Below, piece by piece: positions 35,262-43,221 of a stretch of DNA of 64,000 bases (position 1 is the stretch's first letter; each line of letters starts with the position of its first letter). The notes under the pieces were generated by a model, which was not told the DNA's origin, made no database searches, and saw only the letters and a program-made list of their open reading frames with translations. The position numbers and the translations under genes were made by a program. The DNA is taken from positions 2,685,001 to 2,749,000 of the forward strand of contig NZ_VISL01000001.1 of the NCBI RefSeq assembly GCF_007827465.1. Reading direction: 5' to 3'. Source of the DNA: Dokdonia sp. Hel_I_53 (lineage in GTDB: Bacteria; Bacteroidota; Bacteroidia; Flavobacteriales; Flavobacteriaceae).

Positions 35262-37460
35262 ATGGGAATAAGGGAAATAGACTTACACGCAGAGCTAAAA
35301 AAACATTTCGGTTTTGGCCAATTTAAGGGGTTGCAGGAAGATGTCATTAAAAGTGTCGTTGGAGGTGATCATTCATTTGTAATTATGCCCACTGGTGGCG
35401 GAAAATCTTTGACGTACCAGTTGCCTGCACTCATTGCAGAAGGAACGGCGATTGTGGTGTCACCACTTATCGCATTGATGAAAAATCAAGTGGATGCCTT
35501 ACGAGGGATATCTCAAGAAAATGGTATTGCTCATGTTTTAAATAGCTCTTTAACTAAAGGAGAGGTAAAAACAGTAAAGGAGGATATAACCAGAGGAGTG
35601 ACAAAACTTCTGTACGTTGCACCAGAATCGCTTACTAAAGAAGAGAATGTTGAGTTCCTAAGAGGTGTGAAAATATCATTTTTAGCTATTGATGAAGCTC
35701 ATTGTATATCAGAATGGGGGCATGATTTTAGACCAGAATATCGCAATTTGCGTAAGATCATAGGCCGGATAGGTGAGAAAATACCCATCATTGCAGTAAC
35801 TGCTACTGCAACACCTAAAGTGCAAGAAGATATTATTAAAAATTTAGGGATAGGTAATGCAAATACCTTTAAGGCTTCTTTCAATAGACCTAACTTGTAT
35901 TATGAAGTACGACCTAAAACAGCTCAAGTAGATGCAGATATCATTCGGTTTGTTAAACAAAACGAAGGTAAAAGTGGAATTATTTACTGCTTAGCACGTA
36001 AACGAGTAGAAGAACTAGCTCAAGCATTGCAAGTGAATGGTATTAAAGCAGTACCATACCACGCTGGGTTAGATGCAAAAACGAGAGCAAAGCATCAAGA
36101 CATGTTTTTGATGGAAGATACAGACGTGGTTGTTGCTACCATCGCTTTCGGAATGGGGATTGACAAGCCAGATGTGCGCTTTGTAATTCATCACGATATT
36201 CCTAAGAGTATAGAGAGTTATTATCAAGAAACAGGTAGAGCAGGGCGTGATGGAGGTGAAGGTCACTGTTTAGCTTTTTATGCATATAAGGACATTGAAA
36301 AACTCGAGAAGTTTATGAGTGGCAAGCCTGTTGCAGAGCAGGAAATAGGACATGCATTACTACAAGAGGTCGTTGCTTATGCTGAGACAAGTATGTCAAG
36401 GCGTAAATTTATTTTGCACTATTTTGGGGAGCAGTTTGATAACGAAACGGGTGAAGGAGGAATGCTGGATGATAATATGCGATTCCCAAAAAAGAAGCAT
36501 GAAGCAAAAGATGAACTTATAAAAGTACTATCTGTAATTAGGGATACTAAGGAAATTTATAAAAGCAAAGAGATTGTTCTAACTTTAAGAGGGAAGGAAA
36601 ATGCAATCATCAACTCTCATAAAACAGATGATCAAGCTTTTTTTGGAATAGGAAAAGATCAGAAAAAAGAATATTGGTTTGCTCTGCTTAGACAGGCGCT
36701 TGTAGCTGGATTTATAAAAAAAGATATTGAGACCTATGGAGTGGTAAAAATGACTCAAAAAGGTTTAGATTATTTGAAAAATCCGGAGTCTTTTATGATG
36801 ACAGACGATCATGTATTTGATGAAGATACAGATAACAGTATAATTTCTGCTCAAAAGTCAGGTGTTGGAGCAGATAAACAACTCATTGCGCTACTAAAAG
36901 ATCTCCGTAAAAAAGTATCAAAAAAACTAGACGTACCACCGTTTGTTGTTTTTCAAGATCCATCTATTGAGGATATGGCTATTAAATATCCCATTACCTT
37001 ACAAGAATTGGGAAATGTGCATGGAGTAGGTGATGGGAAAGCAAAAAAATTCGGTAAAGAATTCGTGTCTTTAATTGCACAGTATGTAGAAGATAATGAT
37101 GTATTGCGTCCCGATGATTTGGTAGTCAAAAGCACAGGAGCAAATAGTGCTCTCAAACTATATATCATTCAAAATGTAGATCGTAAACTTCCCCTAGATG
37201 ATATTGCTGCTGCTAAGGGGAAAGAAATGCCAGACTTTATTAAAGAGATGGAGGCAATTGTTTTCAGCGGAACAAAACTCAATATCGATTATTGGATAGA
37301 TGATCTTTTAGATGAAGACCAGCAAGAAGAGCTTCATGACTATTTTATGGAGGCAGAAACTGATGGAATTGAAACAGCTCTAGAGGAGTTTGATGGAGAC
37401 TATGAAGAAGAAGAAATACGATTGTACCGCATCAAGTTTATGAGTGAGGAAGCAAACTAG
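35262..37460 (+). CDS. recQ: RecQ-family DNA helicase lacking the zinc-site cysteines
   Basis: ATP-dependent 3'-5' helicase, 732 residues from the ATG at 35262; the frame is open upstream to 35196 but homologues begin near ELKKHFGFGQFKGLQEDVI. Motif I is MPTGGGKSLTYQLP, motif II AIDEAHCISEWGHDFRPEYR, motif VI YQETGRAGRDG. The region that normally binds zinc reads MSRRKFILHYFGEQFDNETGEGG and holds none of the four cysteines. A winged helix, an HRDC domain (about 515-600) and an acidic C-terminal extension follow. I believe the Cys-free form is usual in Bacteroidota. Confidence 0.93.
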   Translation: MGIREIDLHAELKKHFGFGQFKGLQEDVIKSVVGGDHSFVIMPTGGGKSLTYQLPALIAEGTAIVVSPLIALMKNQVDALRGISQENGIAHVLNSSLTKGEVKTVKEDITRGVTKLLYVAPESLTKEENVEFLRGVKISFLAIDEAHCISEWGHDFRPEYRNLRKIIGRIGEKIPIIAVTATATPKVQEDIIKNLGIGNANTFKASFNRPNLYYEVRPKTAQVDADIIRFVKQNEGKSGIIYCLARKRVEELAQALQVNGIKAVPYHAGLDAKTRAKHQDMFLMEDTDVVVATIAFGMGIDKPDVRFVIHHDIPKSIESYYQETGRAGRDGGEGHCLAFYAYKDIEKLEKFMSGKPVAEQEIGHALLQEVVAYAETSMSRRKFILHYFGEQFDNETGEGGMLDDNMRFPKKKHEAKDELIKVLSVIRDTKEIYKSKEIVLTLRGKENAIINSHKTDDQAFFGIGKDQKKEYWFALLRQALVAGFIKKDIETYGVVKMTQKGLDYLKNPESFMMTDDHVFDEDTDNSIISAQKSGVGADKQLIALLKDLRKKVSKKLDVPPFVVFQDPSIEDMAIKYPITLQELGNVHGVGDGKAKKFGKEFVSLIAQYVEDNDVLRPDDLVVKSTGANSALKLYIIQNVDRKLPLDDIAAAKGKEMPDFIKEMEAIVFSGTKLNIDYWIDDLLDEDQQEELHDYFMEAETDGIETALEEFDGDYEEEEIRLYRIKFMSEEAN

Positions 37461-37502
37461 ATATTAAAATTAAATGCTAATTTTACGATTGTAGCTTTTT
37501 GA

Positions 37503-37528
37503 TTTATAGCTTTCGCGAAAGCTATAAA
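37503..37528. repeat. palindrome repeat, extended to 26 bp (3' of recQ)
   Basis: The 14-bp core at 37509-37522 is extended on both sides by TTTATA/TATAAA, giving a perfect 26-bp palindrome 42 nt after the recQ stop. Confidence 0.9.
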
Positions 37529-37634
37529 AAAGATTAATACCTAATCTAAATTTCTCTAATTATTAGTTTTAGATTATTGATTTTTCAATTGAATTTGTAA
37601 GCTTATATTTAAGTTCATTTACTACCTTCACCTT

Positions 37635-37865
37635 ATGCTATCACTTGTATATGATATTCGACATTACTTTGAAAAACACGGTTTTTACGTGTCTTCACGA
37701 CTTGCAGATAGGTTAGGTATGCGTGCAAAAAACGTACGGCTGTTTTTTATATATGTCTCTTTTGCAACACTTGGAATTGGTTTTGCATTGTATTTAACTG
37801 TTGCATTCTGGCTTAGGTTAAAAGATTTAGTATATACCAAGCGAACTTCAGTTTTTGACCTTTAG
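37635..37865 (+). CDS. small PspC-like membrane protein
   Basis: A 76-residue protein with a PspC-type layout: an amphipathic start (LVYDIRHYFEKHGFYVSSRLADRLGM), then VRLFFIYVSFATLGIGFALYLTVAFWL spanning the membrane, and a short tail. PspC proteins elsewhere take part in envelope stress sensing. Its stop directly precedes the start of the K+ channel gene, so the two are probably cotranscribed. Confidence 0.8.
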   Translation: MLSLVYDIRHYFEKHGFYVSSRLADRLGMRAKNVRLFFIYVSFATLGIGFALYLTVAFWLRLKDLVYTKRTSVFDL

Positions 37866-38879
37866 ATGTTTTCTCTTTTTAAAAATAAAATATATCTCGC
37901 CTTAACGCTTTTAGTTTTTACTATAGGTGTGGGTATTTTTGGCTATAGATTCATAGCAAATTTTAGTTGGGTAGATGCTATTTATATGACGGTAATCACA
38001 ATCACAACGGTAGGTTTTGGAGAGGTGATGCCGCTTACCGCAGAAGCCAAAATTTTTACAGTCATTCTTATATTGTGTAGTGTAGTGATTGTGGGTTTTG
38101 CAATTTCGGTCATCTCAGAATACATTATAAGTAAGAGCTCGTATAATGATCTAAAACATAAGAAAATGCAGGATACAATTGACAATTTTAAAGACCATGT
38201 AATTGTTTGTGGTTATGGTCGCAACGGCCAGCAAGCTGTTCAAAAACTAATGGCTTATAAAAAGCAATTTGTAATTGTGGAGCTAGATGAAGATTTAATT
38301 GAGCGCTATGACGATAATGATGGAATTCTTTTTGTACACGGTAATGCAAATGAAGATGAGACATTAGAGCTTGCAGGTATCACGAGAGCTTCAACACTTA
38401 TATGTGCATTGCCAGATGATGCAGATAATTTATTTATTGTTTTGAGCGCTAGACAGCTCAATAGTGATTTAAAAATTATAAGCAGAGCTACTGTAGAAAC
38501 TTCACAAAAAAAACTTATGCTTGCTGGAGCAAATAATGTTGTCATGCCAGACCGAATAGGTGGTGACCATATGGCTTCACTCGTAGTAGTCCCAGACTTA
38601 GTTAACTTTTTAGATAATTTATCAGTAAGTGGTGAAGGTGATAGTATTAATGTACAAGAAGTTGCTTTTGATAAGGTATGTCCAGATGGAAAAGAGCTCA
38701 CTATCAGAGAAGTAGATTTAAGGAATAGAACGGGGTGTTCGATAATAGGTTATAAGACACCTTCTGGAAAATATACTGTTAACCCTGCAGCAAACCAGAA
38801 AATAGAGCATGATTCAAAACTTATAGTTTTAGGTCGTCCAGAGCAAATAAAGAATTTACATGAAGCCTTTGGTGTTTAG
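37866..38879 (+). CDS. two-TM potassium channel with RCK (TrkA-N/TrkA-C) domains
   Basis: Ligand-gated K+ channel of the MthK/Kch type, 337 residues. TM1 (about 10-28), pore with filter TTVGFGE (47-53), TM2 (about 63-88). The RCK N domain follows with the Rossmann motif CGYGRNGQQAVQ, then the C domain from about 250 (ELTIREVDLRNRTGC). Ligand type (Ca2+, nucleotide) not evident. This is the second K+ channel in the window; unlike the one at 10.7 kb it has no voltage sensor. Confidence 0.92.
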   Translation: MFSLFKNKIYLALTLLVFTIGVGIFGYRFIANFSWVDAIYMTVITITTVGFGEVMPLTAEAKIFTVILILCSVVIVGFAISVISEYIISKSSYNDLKHKKMQDTIDNFKDHVIVCGYGRNGQQAVQKLMAYKKQFVIVELDEDLIERYDDNDGILFVHGNANEDETLELAGITRASTLICALPDDADNLFIVLSARQLNSDLKIISRATVETSQKKLMLAGANNVVMPDRIGGDHMASLVVVPDLVNFLDNLSVSGEGDSINVQEVAFDKVCPDGKELTIREVDLRNRTGCSIIGYKTPSGKYTVNPAANQKIEHDSKLIVLGRPEQIKNLHEAFGV

Positions 38880-38896
38880 TGTTGTTAAAGATTTTA

Positions 38897-38931
38897 AGAA
38901 ACTTTCCTTTGAGAAAGGGTGTTTTTTTTAG
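38897..38931 (+). terminator. probable terminator after RCK channel
   Basis: Stem CTTTC/GAAAG with imperfect extension, followed by a run of eight T. Confidence 0.55.
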
Positions 38932-38971
38932 ATATTGCTAGCCAATTTAAAAATAACTTAACATAAACTAA

Positions 38972-40666
38972 ATGATGAAGAAATATCTTCTAGTACTTAT
39001 TTCTGTAATGACTCCCTTATTATCTTTTGCGCAAGAAACAGAAGAAGTGGGTATTGACCAGCAAATTGACCAGGCTTTTCAACCTATTTCTGATTTCTTT
39101 TCAGCAATGGTATTCTTTGAAATATATGGCACCCCCTTCGTTCTTATTTTATTAGTATCTAGTGCATTATTTTTTACGATTTATTTTGGTTTTCCTAACA
39201 TTCGTTTTTTCTGGAGAGCTATTCAGACTGTTCGTGGTAAATATGAAGATATAGAAAAACATGGGGCTGCAGAGCTTTATGGTGAAGATGGTATTGCACA
39301 AGGTCAGGACTTGTCTAATGTAGATATAGAAGATCATATTGATAATTTAGAAGTTGATGACGATTTAGCTATTGATGGAGATATTGTAGATACCATAAGA
39401 GACGAGAGCTCTGCTGGTGAGGTGTCTCACTTTCAAGCTCTTGCAACTGCTGTTTCTGGTACTGTAGGAAATGGTAACATTGCAGGTGTGGCATTAGCTA
39501 TTGCATTGGGAGGACCAGGTGCAACCTTCTGGATGATTATTTGTGGTTTATTAGGAATGTCAACAAAGTTTGTAGAATGTACGTTAGGTGTACAATATAG
39601 AGATGTTGGTGAAGATGGGACCGTATATGGAGGTCCAATGTATTACTTAACTAAAGGTCTTAAGGCTAAAGGGTTCAAAACATTAGGAAAAGTCGCAGCA
39701 GTTATTTTTGCAATTTTCTGTATCGGTGGTTCTTTTGGAGGTGGTAATGCTGCCCAGTCTAATCAAGCAACCATTGTATTAAAAGAAATGTTTAATATGA
39801 CAAGTGCTGCTTCTGGATTTATCGTGGGAGTTGTTCTAGCGATTGTAGTAGGTATTATCATCATCGGGGGTATAAAGAGAATTGCTCAGGTAACAGAAAA
39901 GGTTGTTCCATTTATGGCTGTTATGTATGTAGTTGCCTGTTTATATATCATATTTAGTAATTTTTCTTTAATTGATGATGCGGTTGGTCTTATTGTTCAA
40001 GAGGCATTTAATCCTACGGCCATTGGTGTAGGAGGTTTTATTGGAGTTTTGTTAGTTGGTTTTAAGCGAGCAGCATTTTCAAATGAAGCTGGAGCTGGAT
40101 CTGCTTCTATTGCCCACTCTGCAGTACGTACTAAGTATTCAGCTAGTGAAGGTTTGGTAGCGTTATTAGAACCTTTTATCGACACGGTTTTAATTTGCAC
40201 GATGACAGCTTTAGTAATAATTATTTTTAATTTTAGTGGTGCTTTCCAATATGGAGGAGACGGCCTTGGAGCTGTAATTATAGACGGAGAATCTTTTGAA
40301 GGCGCAGGAATTACAGCCAAAGCATTTGCTGAGTACATTCCTTATTCTAATATATTCTTAACAATAGCTGTGGTGTTATTTGCTGTTTCTACAATGATTT
40401 CTTGGTCTTACTATGGACTTCAGTCATGGAAATTCTTATTTGGACGAGGTAAAGTAGCAGATTTAGTGTATAAAATACTATTCTTAACATTTGTGGTTGT
40501 AGGAGCCTCTGCAAGTATGAAATCAATTTGGGATTTTTCTGATGCTATGATTTTTGCAATGGTATTTCCTAATATGGTAGGTCTATTTTTCCTTTTCCCA
40601 GTAGTGAAGAAGCAACTTAATCGTTACTTAGATGCTATAAAATTAAAAAAGGAAGCCATAGAATAA
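38972..40666 (+). CDS. AGCS-family alanine/glycine:cation symporter with N-terminal extension
   Basis: Sodium-coupled amino-acid symporter, 564 residues, about 100 longer than usual. The N-terminus looks like a cleavable signal peptide (MKKYLLVLISVMTPLLSFA, then QETEE). After the first core helix an acidic loop (about 95-150, rich in Asp and Glu) is inserted. Family signatures: VSGTVGNGNIAGVALAIALGGPGA, GPMYYL, GVGGFIGVLLVGFKRAAFSNEAGAGSA. The substrate is likely alanine or glycine by family, not proven. Confidence 0.92.
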   Translation: MMKKYLLVLISVMTPLLSFAQETEEVGIDQQIDQAFQPISDFFSAMVFFEIYGTPFVLILLVSSALFFTIYFGFPNIRFFWRAIQTVRGKYEDIEKHGAAELYGEDGIAQGQDLSNVDIEDHIDNLEVDDDLAIDGDIVDTIRDESSAGEVSHFQALATAVSGTVGNGNIAGVALAIALGGPGATFWMIICGLLGMSTKFVECTLGVQYRDVGEDGTVYGGPMYYLTKGLKAKGFKTLGKVAAVIFAIFCIGGSFGGGNAAQSNQATIVLKEMFNMTSAASGFIVGVVLAIVVGIIIIGGIKRIAQVTEKVVPFMAVMYVVACLYIIFSNFSLIDDAVGLIVQEAFNPTAIGVGGFIGVLLVGFKRAAFSNEAGAGSASIAHSAVRTKYSASEGLVALLEPFIDTVLICTMTALVIIIFNFSGAFQYGGDGLGAVIIDGESFEGAGITAKAFAEYIPYSNIFLTIAVVLFAVSTMISWSYYGLQSWKFLFGRGKVADLVYKILFLTFVVVGASASMKSIWDFSDAMIFAMVFPNMVGLFFLFPVVKKQLNRYLDAIKLKKEAIE

Positions 40667-40677
40667 CGCCTTAGTAT

Positions 40678-41547
40678 ATGAAAAGTTTTAAATCCCACGT
40701 CATTTACGATTCACGTAAAAGACGTGGGATTTTATTTTTTGCTGGAATTCTAGTTTTATGTATTCTAGCTATAATCTGGTATCCTCCAGAGGAGGATATT
40801 ACGGTAGCAAAAGAGGAGAAGGTAATAGTTACATCTGTTCAAGAAAAAATCGATTCACTTAAAAAGATTGAGCTTGAAAGCCGGAAACCTAAAATTTTTC
40901 CATTTAACCCTAATTATATTACAGATTACAAAGGGTACACTCTAGGTATGAGCGTGCAGGAAATAGATAGGTTATTACGCTTTCGCGAAAGCGGAAAATG
41001 GGTTAACTCTATTGCTGACTTTAAGAAAGTGACGGGTGTTTCTGACTCCTTGCTCAGTAGGATTTCCCCTTATTTCAAATTTCCAGATTGGGTTACAAAT
41101 AAAAAATCTAATAAACGATCTGCAACTAAGTGGAAAACTGCAGCTCAAAAATCTGATTTAAACAGTGTTACTTATGAATCGCTCATAGCAATTGAAGGCG
41201 TTACTAATGAGGCTGCTACGAAGATTTACCAACACCTAAAAAAGCTGGGTGGTTATCAAGTAGATAATCAGATTTATGATGTGTACGGTGTATCAACAAA
41301 AATAAAAAGAAGCATTCTCAATGAATATACGGTTAAGAATAAACCCGACCTTGACTTAATTAATGTAAACGAAGCCAGCGCATCTGAGCTTGCAACGGTT
41401 CCGTTACTCACCTTTGATATTGCAAAAGAGATTGTAGATTATCGTATTCTTAGAGGTGGCATCACATCACTTGAAGAATTGAAAGATATAGAAGGTATGA
41501 CACCATATAAATATGATAGAATAAAGTTATATTTACATATTGATTAA
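40678..41547 (+). CDS. helix-hairpin-helix (ComEA-like) protein
   Basis: A 289-residue protein with one transmembrane helix (about 18-35) and three helix-hairpin-helix segments: SIADFKKVTGVSD, TYESLIAIEGVTNEAATKIY and NEASASELATVPLLTFDIAKEIV, plus SLEELKDIEGMTPYK. This resembles ComEA, which binds incoming DNA during natural transformation, but the family is broad in Bacteroidota. A palindrome copy reads as RFRES near residue 102. It lies 11 nt after the symporter gene. Confidence 0.8.
   Translation: MKSFKSHVIYDSRKRRGILFFAGILVLCILAIIWYPPEEDITVAKEEKVIVTSVQEKIDSLKKIELESRKPKIFPFNPNYITDYKGYTLGMSVQEIDRLLRFRESGKWVNSIADFKKVTGVSDSLLSRISPYFKFPDWVTNKKSNKRSATKWKTAAQKSDLNSVTYESLIAIEGVTNEAATKIYQHLKKLGGYQVDNQIYDVYGVSTKIKRSILNEYTVKNKPDLDLINVNEASASELATVPLLTFDIAKEIVDYRILRGGITSLEELKDIEGMTPYKYDRIKLYLHID
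40979..40992. repeat. palindrome repeat inside HhH gene
   Basis: Exact 14-bp copy, translated as LRFRESGK. Confidence 0.9.
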
Positions 41548-41601
41548 AAAGAATTACGATTGCTTGTATTATTCTTAAAATACAAGCTTAAAAAAGAGAA
41601 A

Positions 41602-42786
41602 ATGACAAATTTATATTACACAGAAGAGCATCATCTTTTTAGAGAAAGCTTAAAAGATTTTCTTCAAAAAGAAGTGGTACCGCATATTGACAAATGGGAA
41701 TCAACAGGAAAGATTGAACGTTTTATTTGGAAGAAGTTTGGTGATATGGGATTTTTTGGGATTCCTTATCCTGAAGAATATGGAGGAATGAATTTAGATT
41801 TCTTCTATACCGTTATTCTTCTTGAAGAGTTACAGAAAATAAATAGCGGAGGATTTGCTGCTGCAATTTGGGCACACGCATACCTAGCTATGACCCACCT
41901 CAATGCAGAGGGTGATGAAAGAATAAAAGCAGAATATTTAGCGCCAAGCATCGCGGGTGATAAAATAGGTTGTTTATGTATTACAGAACCTTTTGGAGGT
42001 AGTGATGTAGCAGGTATGCGCACTACGGCAGTAAAAAATGGTGATCACTATATAATCAATGGATCTAAGACTTTTATTACAAATGGCGTATATTCAGATT
42101 ATCTCGTAGTCGCTGCAAAGACCGCTCCAGAACTGGGTGGGAAAGGCATGAGTATATTTCTTGTAGACCGCGATACACCAGGAGTGAGCGCTACTAAACT
42201 TGATAAATTAGGATGGCGCGCATCAGATACTGGGGAAATTGCCTTTGATAATGTAAAAATACCTGTAGAGAATTTAATGGGAGAAGAAAATGCTGGTTTT
42301 GGCTACATTATGCAGCATTTTGCTACAGAACGCCTCATTATGGGAATTAATGCACATGCAAGAGCAGAATATGCAATTGAATATGCTCTTGACTATATGA
42401 AAGAGCGAACTGCATTTGGCAAAACAATTAATAGTTTTCAAGCACTTAGGCATAAAATGGCAGAGCGTACTGCAGAAGTAGAAATGTCTAAAGCTTTTAA
42501 TTATAATGTTGCTTACAGGCTAGATAAAGGTGAGTATGTTGTGAAAGAGGCGACAATGTCTAAGCTTACAGCGACAAAAATTGCAGATGAGGTCATTTAT
42601 GATTGTCTACAAATGTTAGGTGGTTATGGCTATATGGAAGAATATCCTATGGCTAGAATGTTGCGAGATAGTAGATTGGGCCCTATAGGTGGTGGTACAT
42701 CAGAAATTTTGCGAGAAATTATCGCAAAAATGGTTATTGATAAAAAGACATATAAGCCTAAGACAGAAGAAATTTTAAAAAATTAA
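41602..42786 (+). CDS. acyl-CoA dehydrogenase
   Basis: FAD-dependent dehydrogenase introducing a trans-2 double bond into acyl-CoA, 394 residues from the ATG at 41602. A TTG at 41560 in frame would add 14 basic residues and is less likely. Signatures: CITEPFGGSDVAGMRTTA, INGSKTFITNGVYSDYLVV, RTAFGKTINSFQALRHKMA and QMLGGYGYMEEYPMARMLRDSRLGPIGGGTSEI. The acyl chain specificity is not determined. It is followed by the rpsU promoter. Confidence 0.93.
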   Translation: MTNLYYTEEHHLFRESLKDFLQKEVVPHIDKWESTGKIERFIWKKFGDMGFFGIPYPEEYGGMNLDFFYTVILLEELQKINSGGFAAAIWAHAYLAMTHLNAEGDERIKAEYLAPSIAGDKIGCLCITEPFGGSDVAGMRTTAVKNGDHYIINGSKTFITNGVYSDYLVVAAKTAPELGGKGMSIFLVDRDTPGVSATKLDKLGWRASDTGEIAFDNVKIPVENLMGEENAGFGYIMQHFATERLIMGINAHARAEYAIEYALDYMKERTAFGKTINSFQALRHKMAERTAEVEMSKAFNYNVAYRLDKGEYVVKEATMSKLTATKIADEVIYDCLQMLGGYGYMEEYPMARMLRDSRLGPIGGGTSEILREIIAKMVIDKKTYKPKTEEILKN

Positions 42787-42795
42787 AGATCAAAG

Positions 42796-42825
42796 TTGTG
42801 TGATTGCATTTTAAATGTATCTTTG
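42796..42825 (+). promoter_or_regulatory. Bacteroidota-type promoter for rpsU
   Basis: TTG at 42796-42798, 19-nt spacer, TATCTTTG at 42818-42825. It fits TTG-N19-TAnnTTTG exactly and lies 44 nt before the rpsU ATG. Confidence 0.75.
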
Positions 42826-42854
42826 CAGTCTGAAAACTGAATAAGAATTTAAAG

Positions 42855-42863
42855 AAAGGAGGT
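42855..42863 (+). promoter_or_regulatory. full-length Shine-Dalgarno of rpsU
   Basis: AAAGGAGGT, complementary over nine bases to the conserved 16S rRNA 3' tail, with 6-7 nt before the ATG. It is the only strong Shine-Dalgarno I find ahead of a start codon in the window. Published work on Flavobacterium ties this site to bS21 autoregulation. Confidence 0.85.
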
Positions 42864-42869
42864 CCCATT

Positions 42870-43064
42870 ATGTTAATCATACCAGTAAAAGACGGAGAAA
42901 ATATAGATAGAGCGCTTAAACGTTTCAAAAGAAAATTTGATCGTACGAAGACAATGCGTAATCTAAGAGAGCGTAAGCAGTTTACGAAGCCTTCTGTTCA
43001 AAGAAGACGTCAGATTCAAAAAGCTTCTTATATTCAAGGTCTAAGAGACGCAGAAAATATTTAA
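42870..43064 (+). CDS. rpsU: ribosomal protein bS21
   Basis: Small-subunit ribosomal protein of 64 residues: MLIIPVKDGENIDRALKRFKRKFDRTKTMRNLRERKQFTKPS, strongly basic as expected. In Bacteroidota bS21 together with bS6 and bS18 covers the 3' tail of 16S rRNA, so that most mRNAs do not use a Shine-Dalgarno. Ribosomes without bS21 can read one, which lets the strong site ahead of rpsU act in feedback. Gene stands alone with its own promoter and terminator. Confidence 0.97.
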   Translation: MLIIPVKDGENIDRALKRFKRKFDRTKTMRNLRERKQFTKPSVQRRRQIQKASYIQGLRDAENI

Positions 43065-43075
43065 TATTTTCACTT

Positions 43076-43106
43076 AATCCGTCGTGCAATTATTGCATAT
43101 TGGATT
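43076..43106 (+). other. structured element in the rpsU 3' region
   Basis: Nested inverted repeat: AATCC (43076-43080) pairs with GGATT (43102-43106), and TGCAAT (43085-43090) pairs with ATTGCA (43092-43097). It lies between the rpsU stop and its terminator. No T run follows, so it is not itself a terminator. Confidence 0.45.
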
Positions 43107-43137
43107 AACAGGGAGACTCATACTCTCTCAATCATAT

Positions 43138-43171
43138 AACCGTTGTATCTTTGTGATGCAACGGTTTTTTT
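43138..43171 (+). terminator. terminator of rpsU
   Basis: Stem AACCGTTG/CAACGGTT with a 13-nt loop followed by a T run. The loop contains TATCTTTG, but no -33 element lies at the right distance. Confidence 0.8.
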
Positions 43172-43221
43172 GTTTAAATGCTGTTGTGATTCAATTTTAT
43201 TGATTAAATAGTAACGGTATA

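Noticed and set aside
36141..36160. ATCGCTTTCGGAATGG in recQ as another palindrome copy
   Set aside because: Only the left half matches; it encodes the conserved helicase motif IAFGMGIDKPDVR.
38306..38701. 131-codon minus-strand frame inside the RCK channel gene
   Set aside because: Opposite-strand shadow of a well-supported gene.
43146..43153. TATCTTTG as a promoter for xerC
   Set aside because: It lies in the loop of the rpsU terminator and has no TTG at the right distance upstream.
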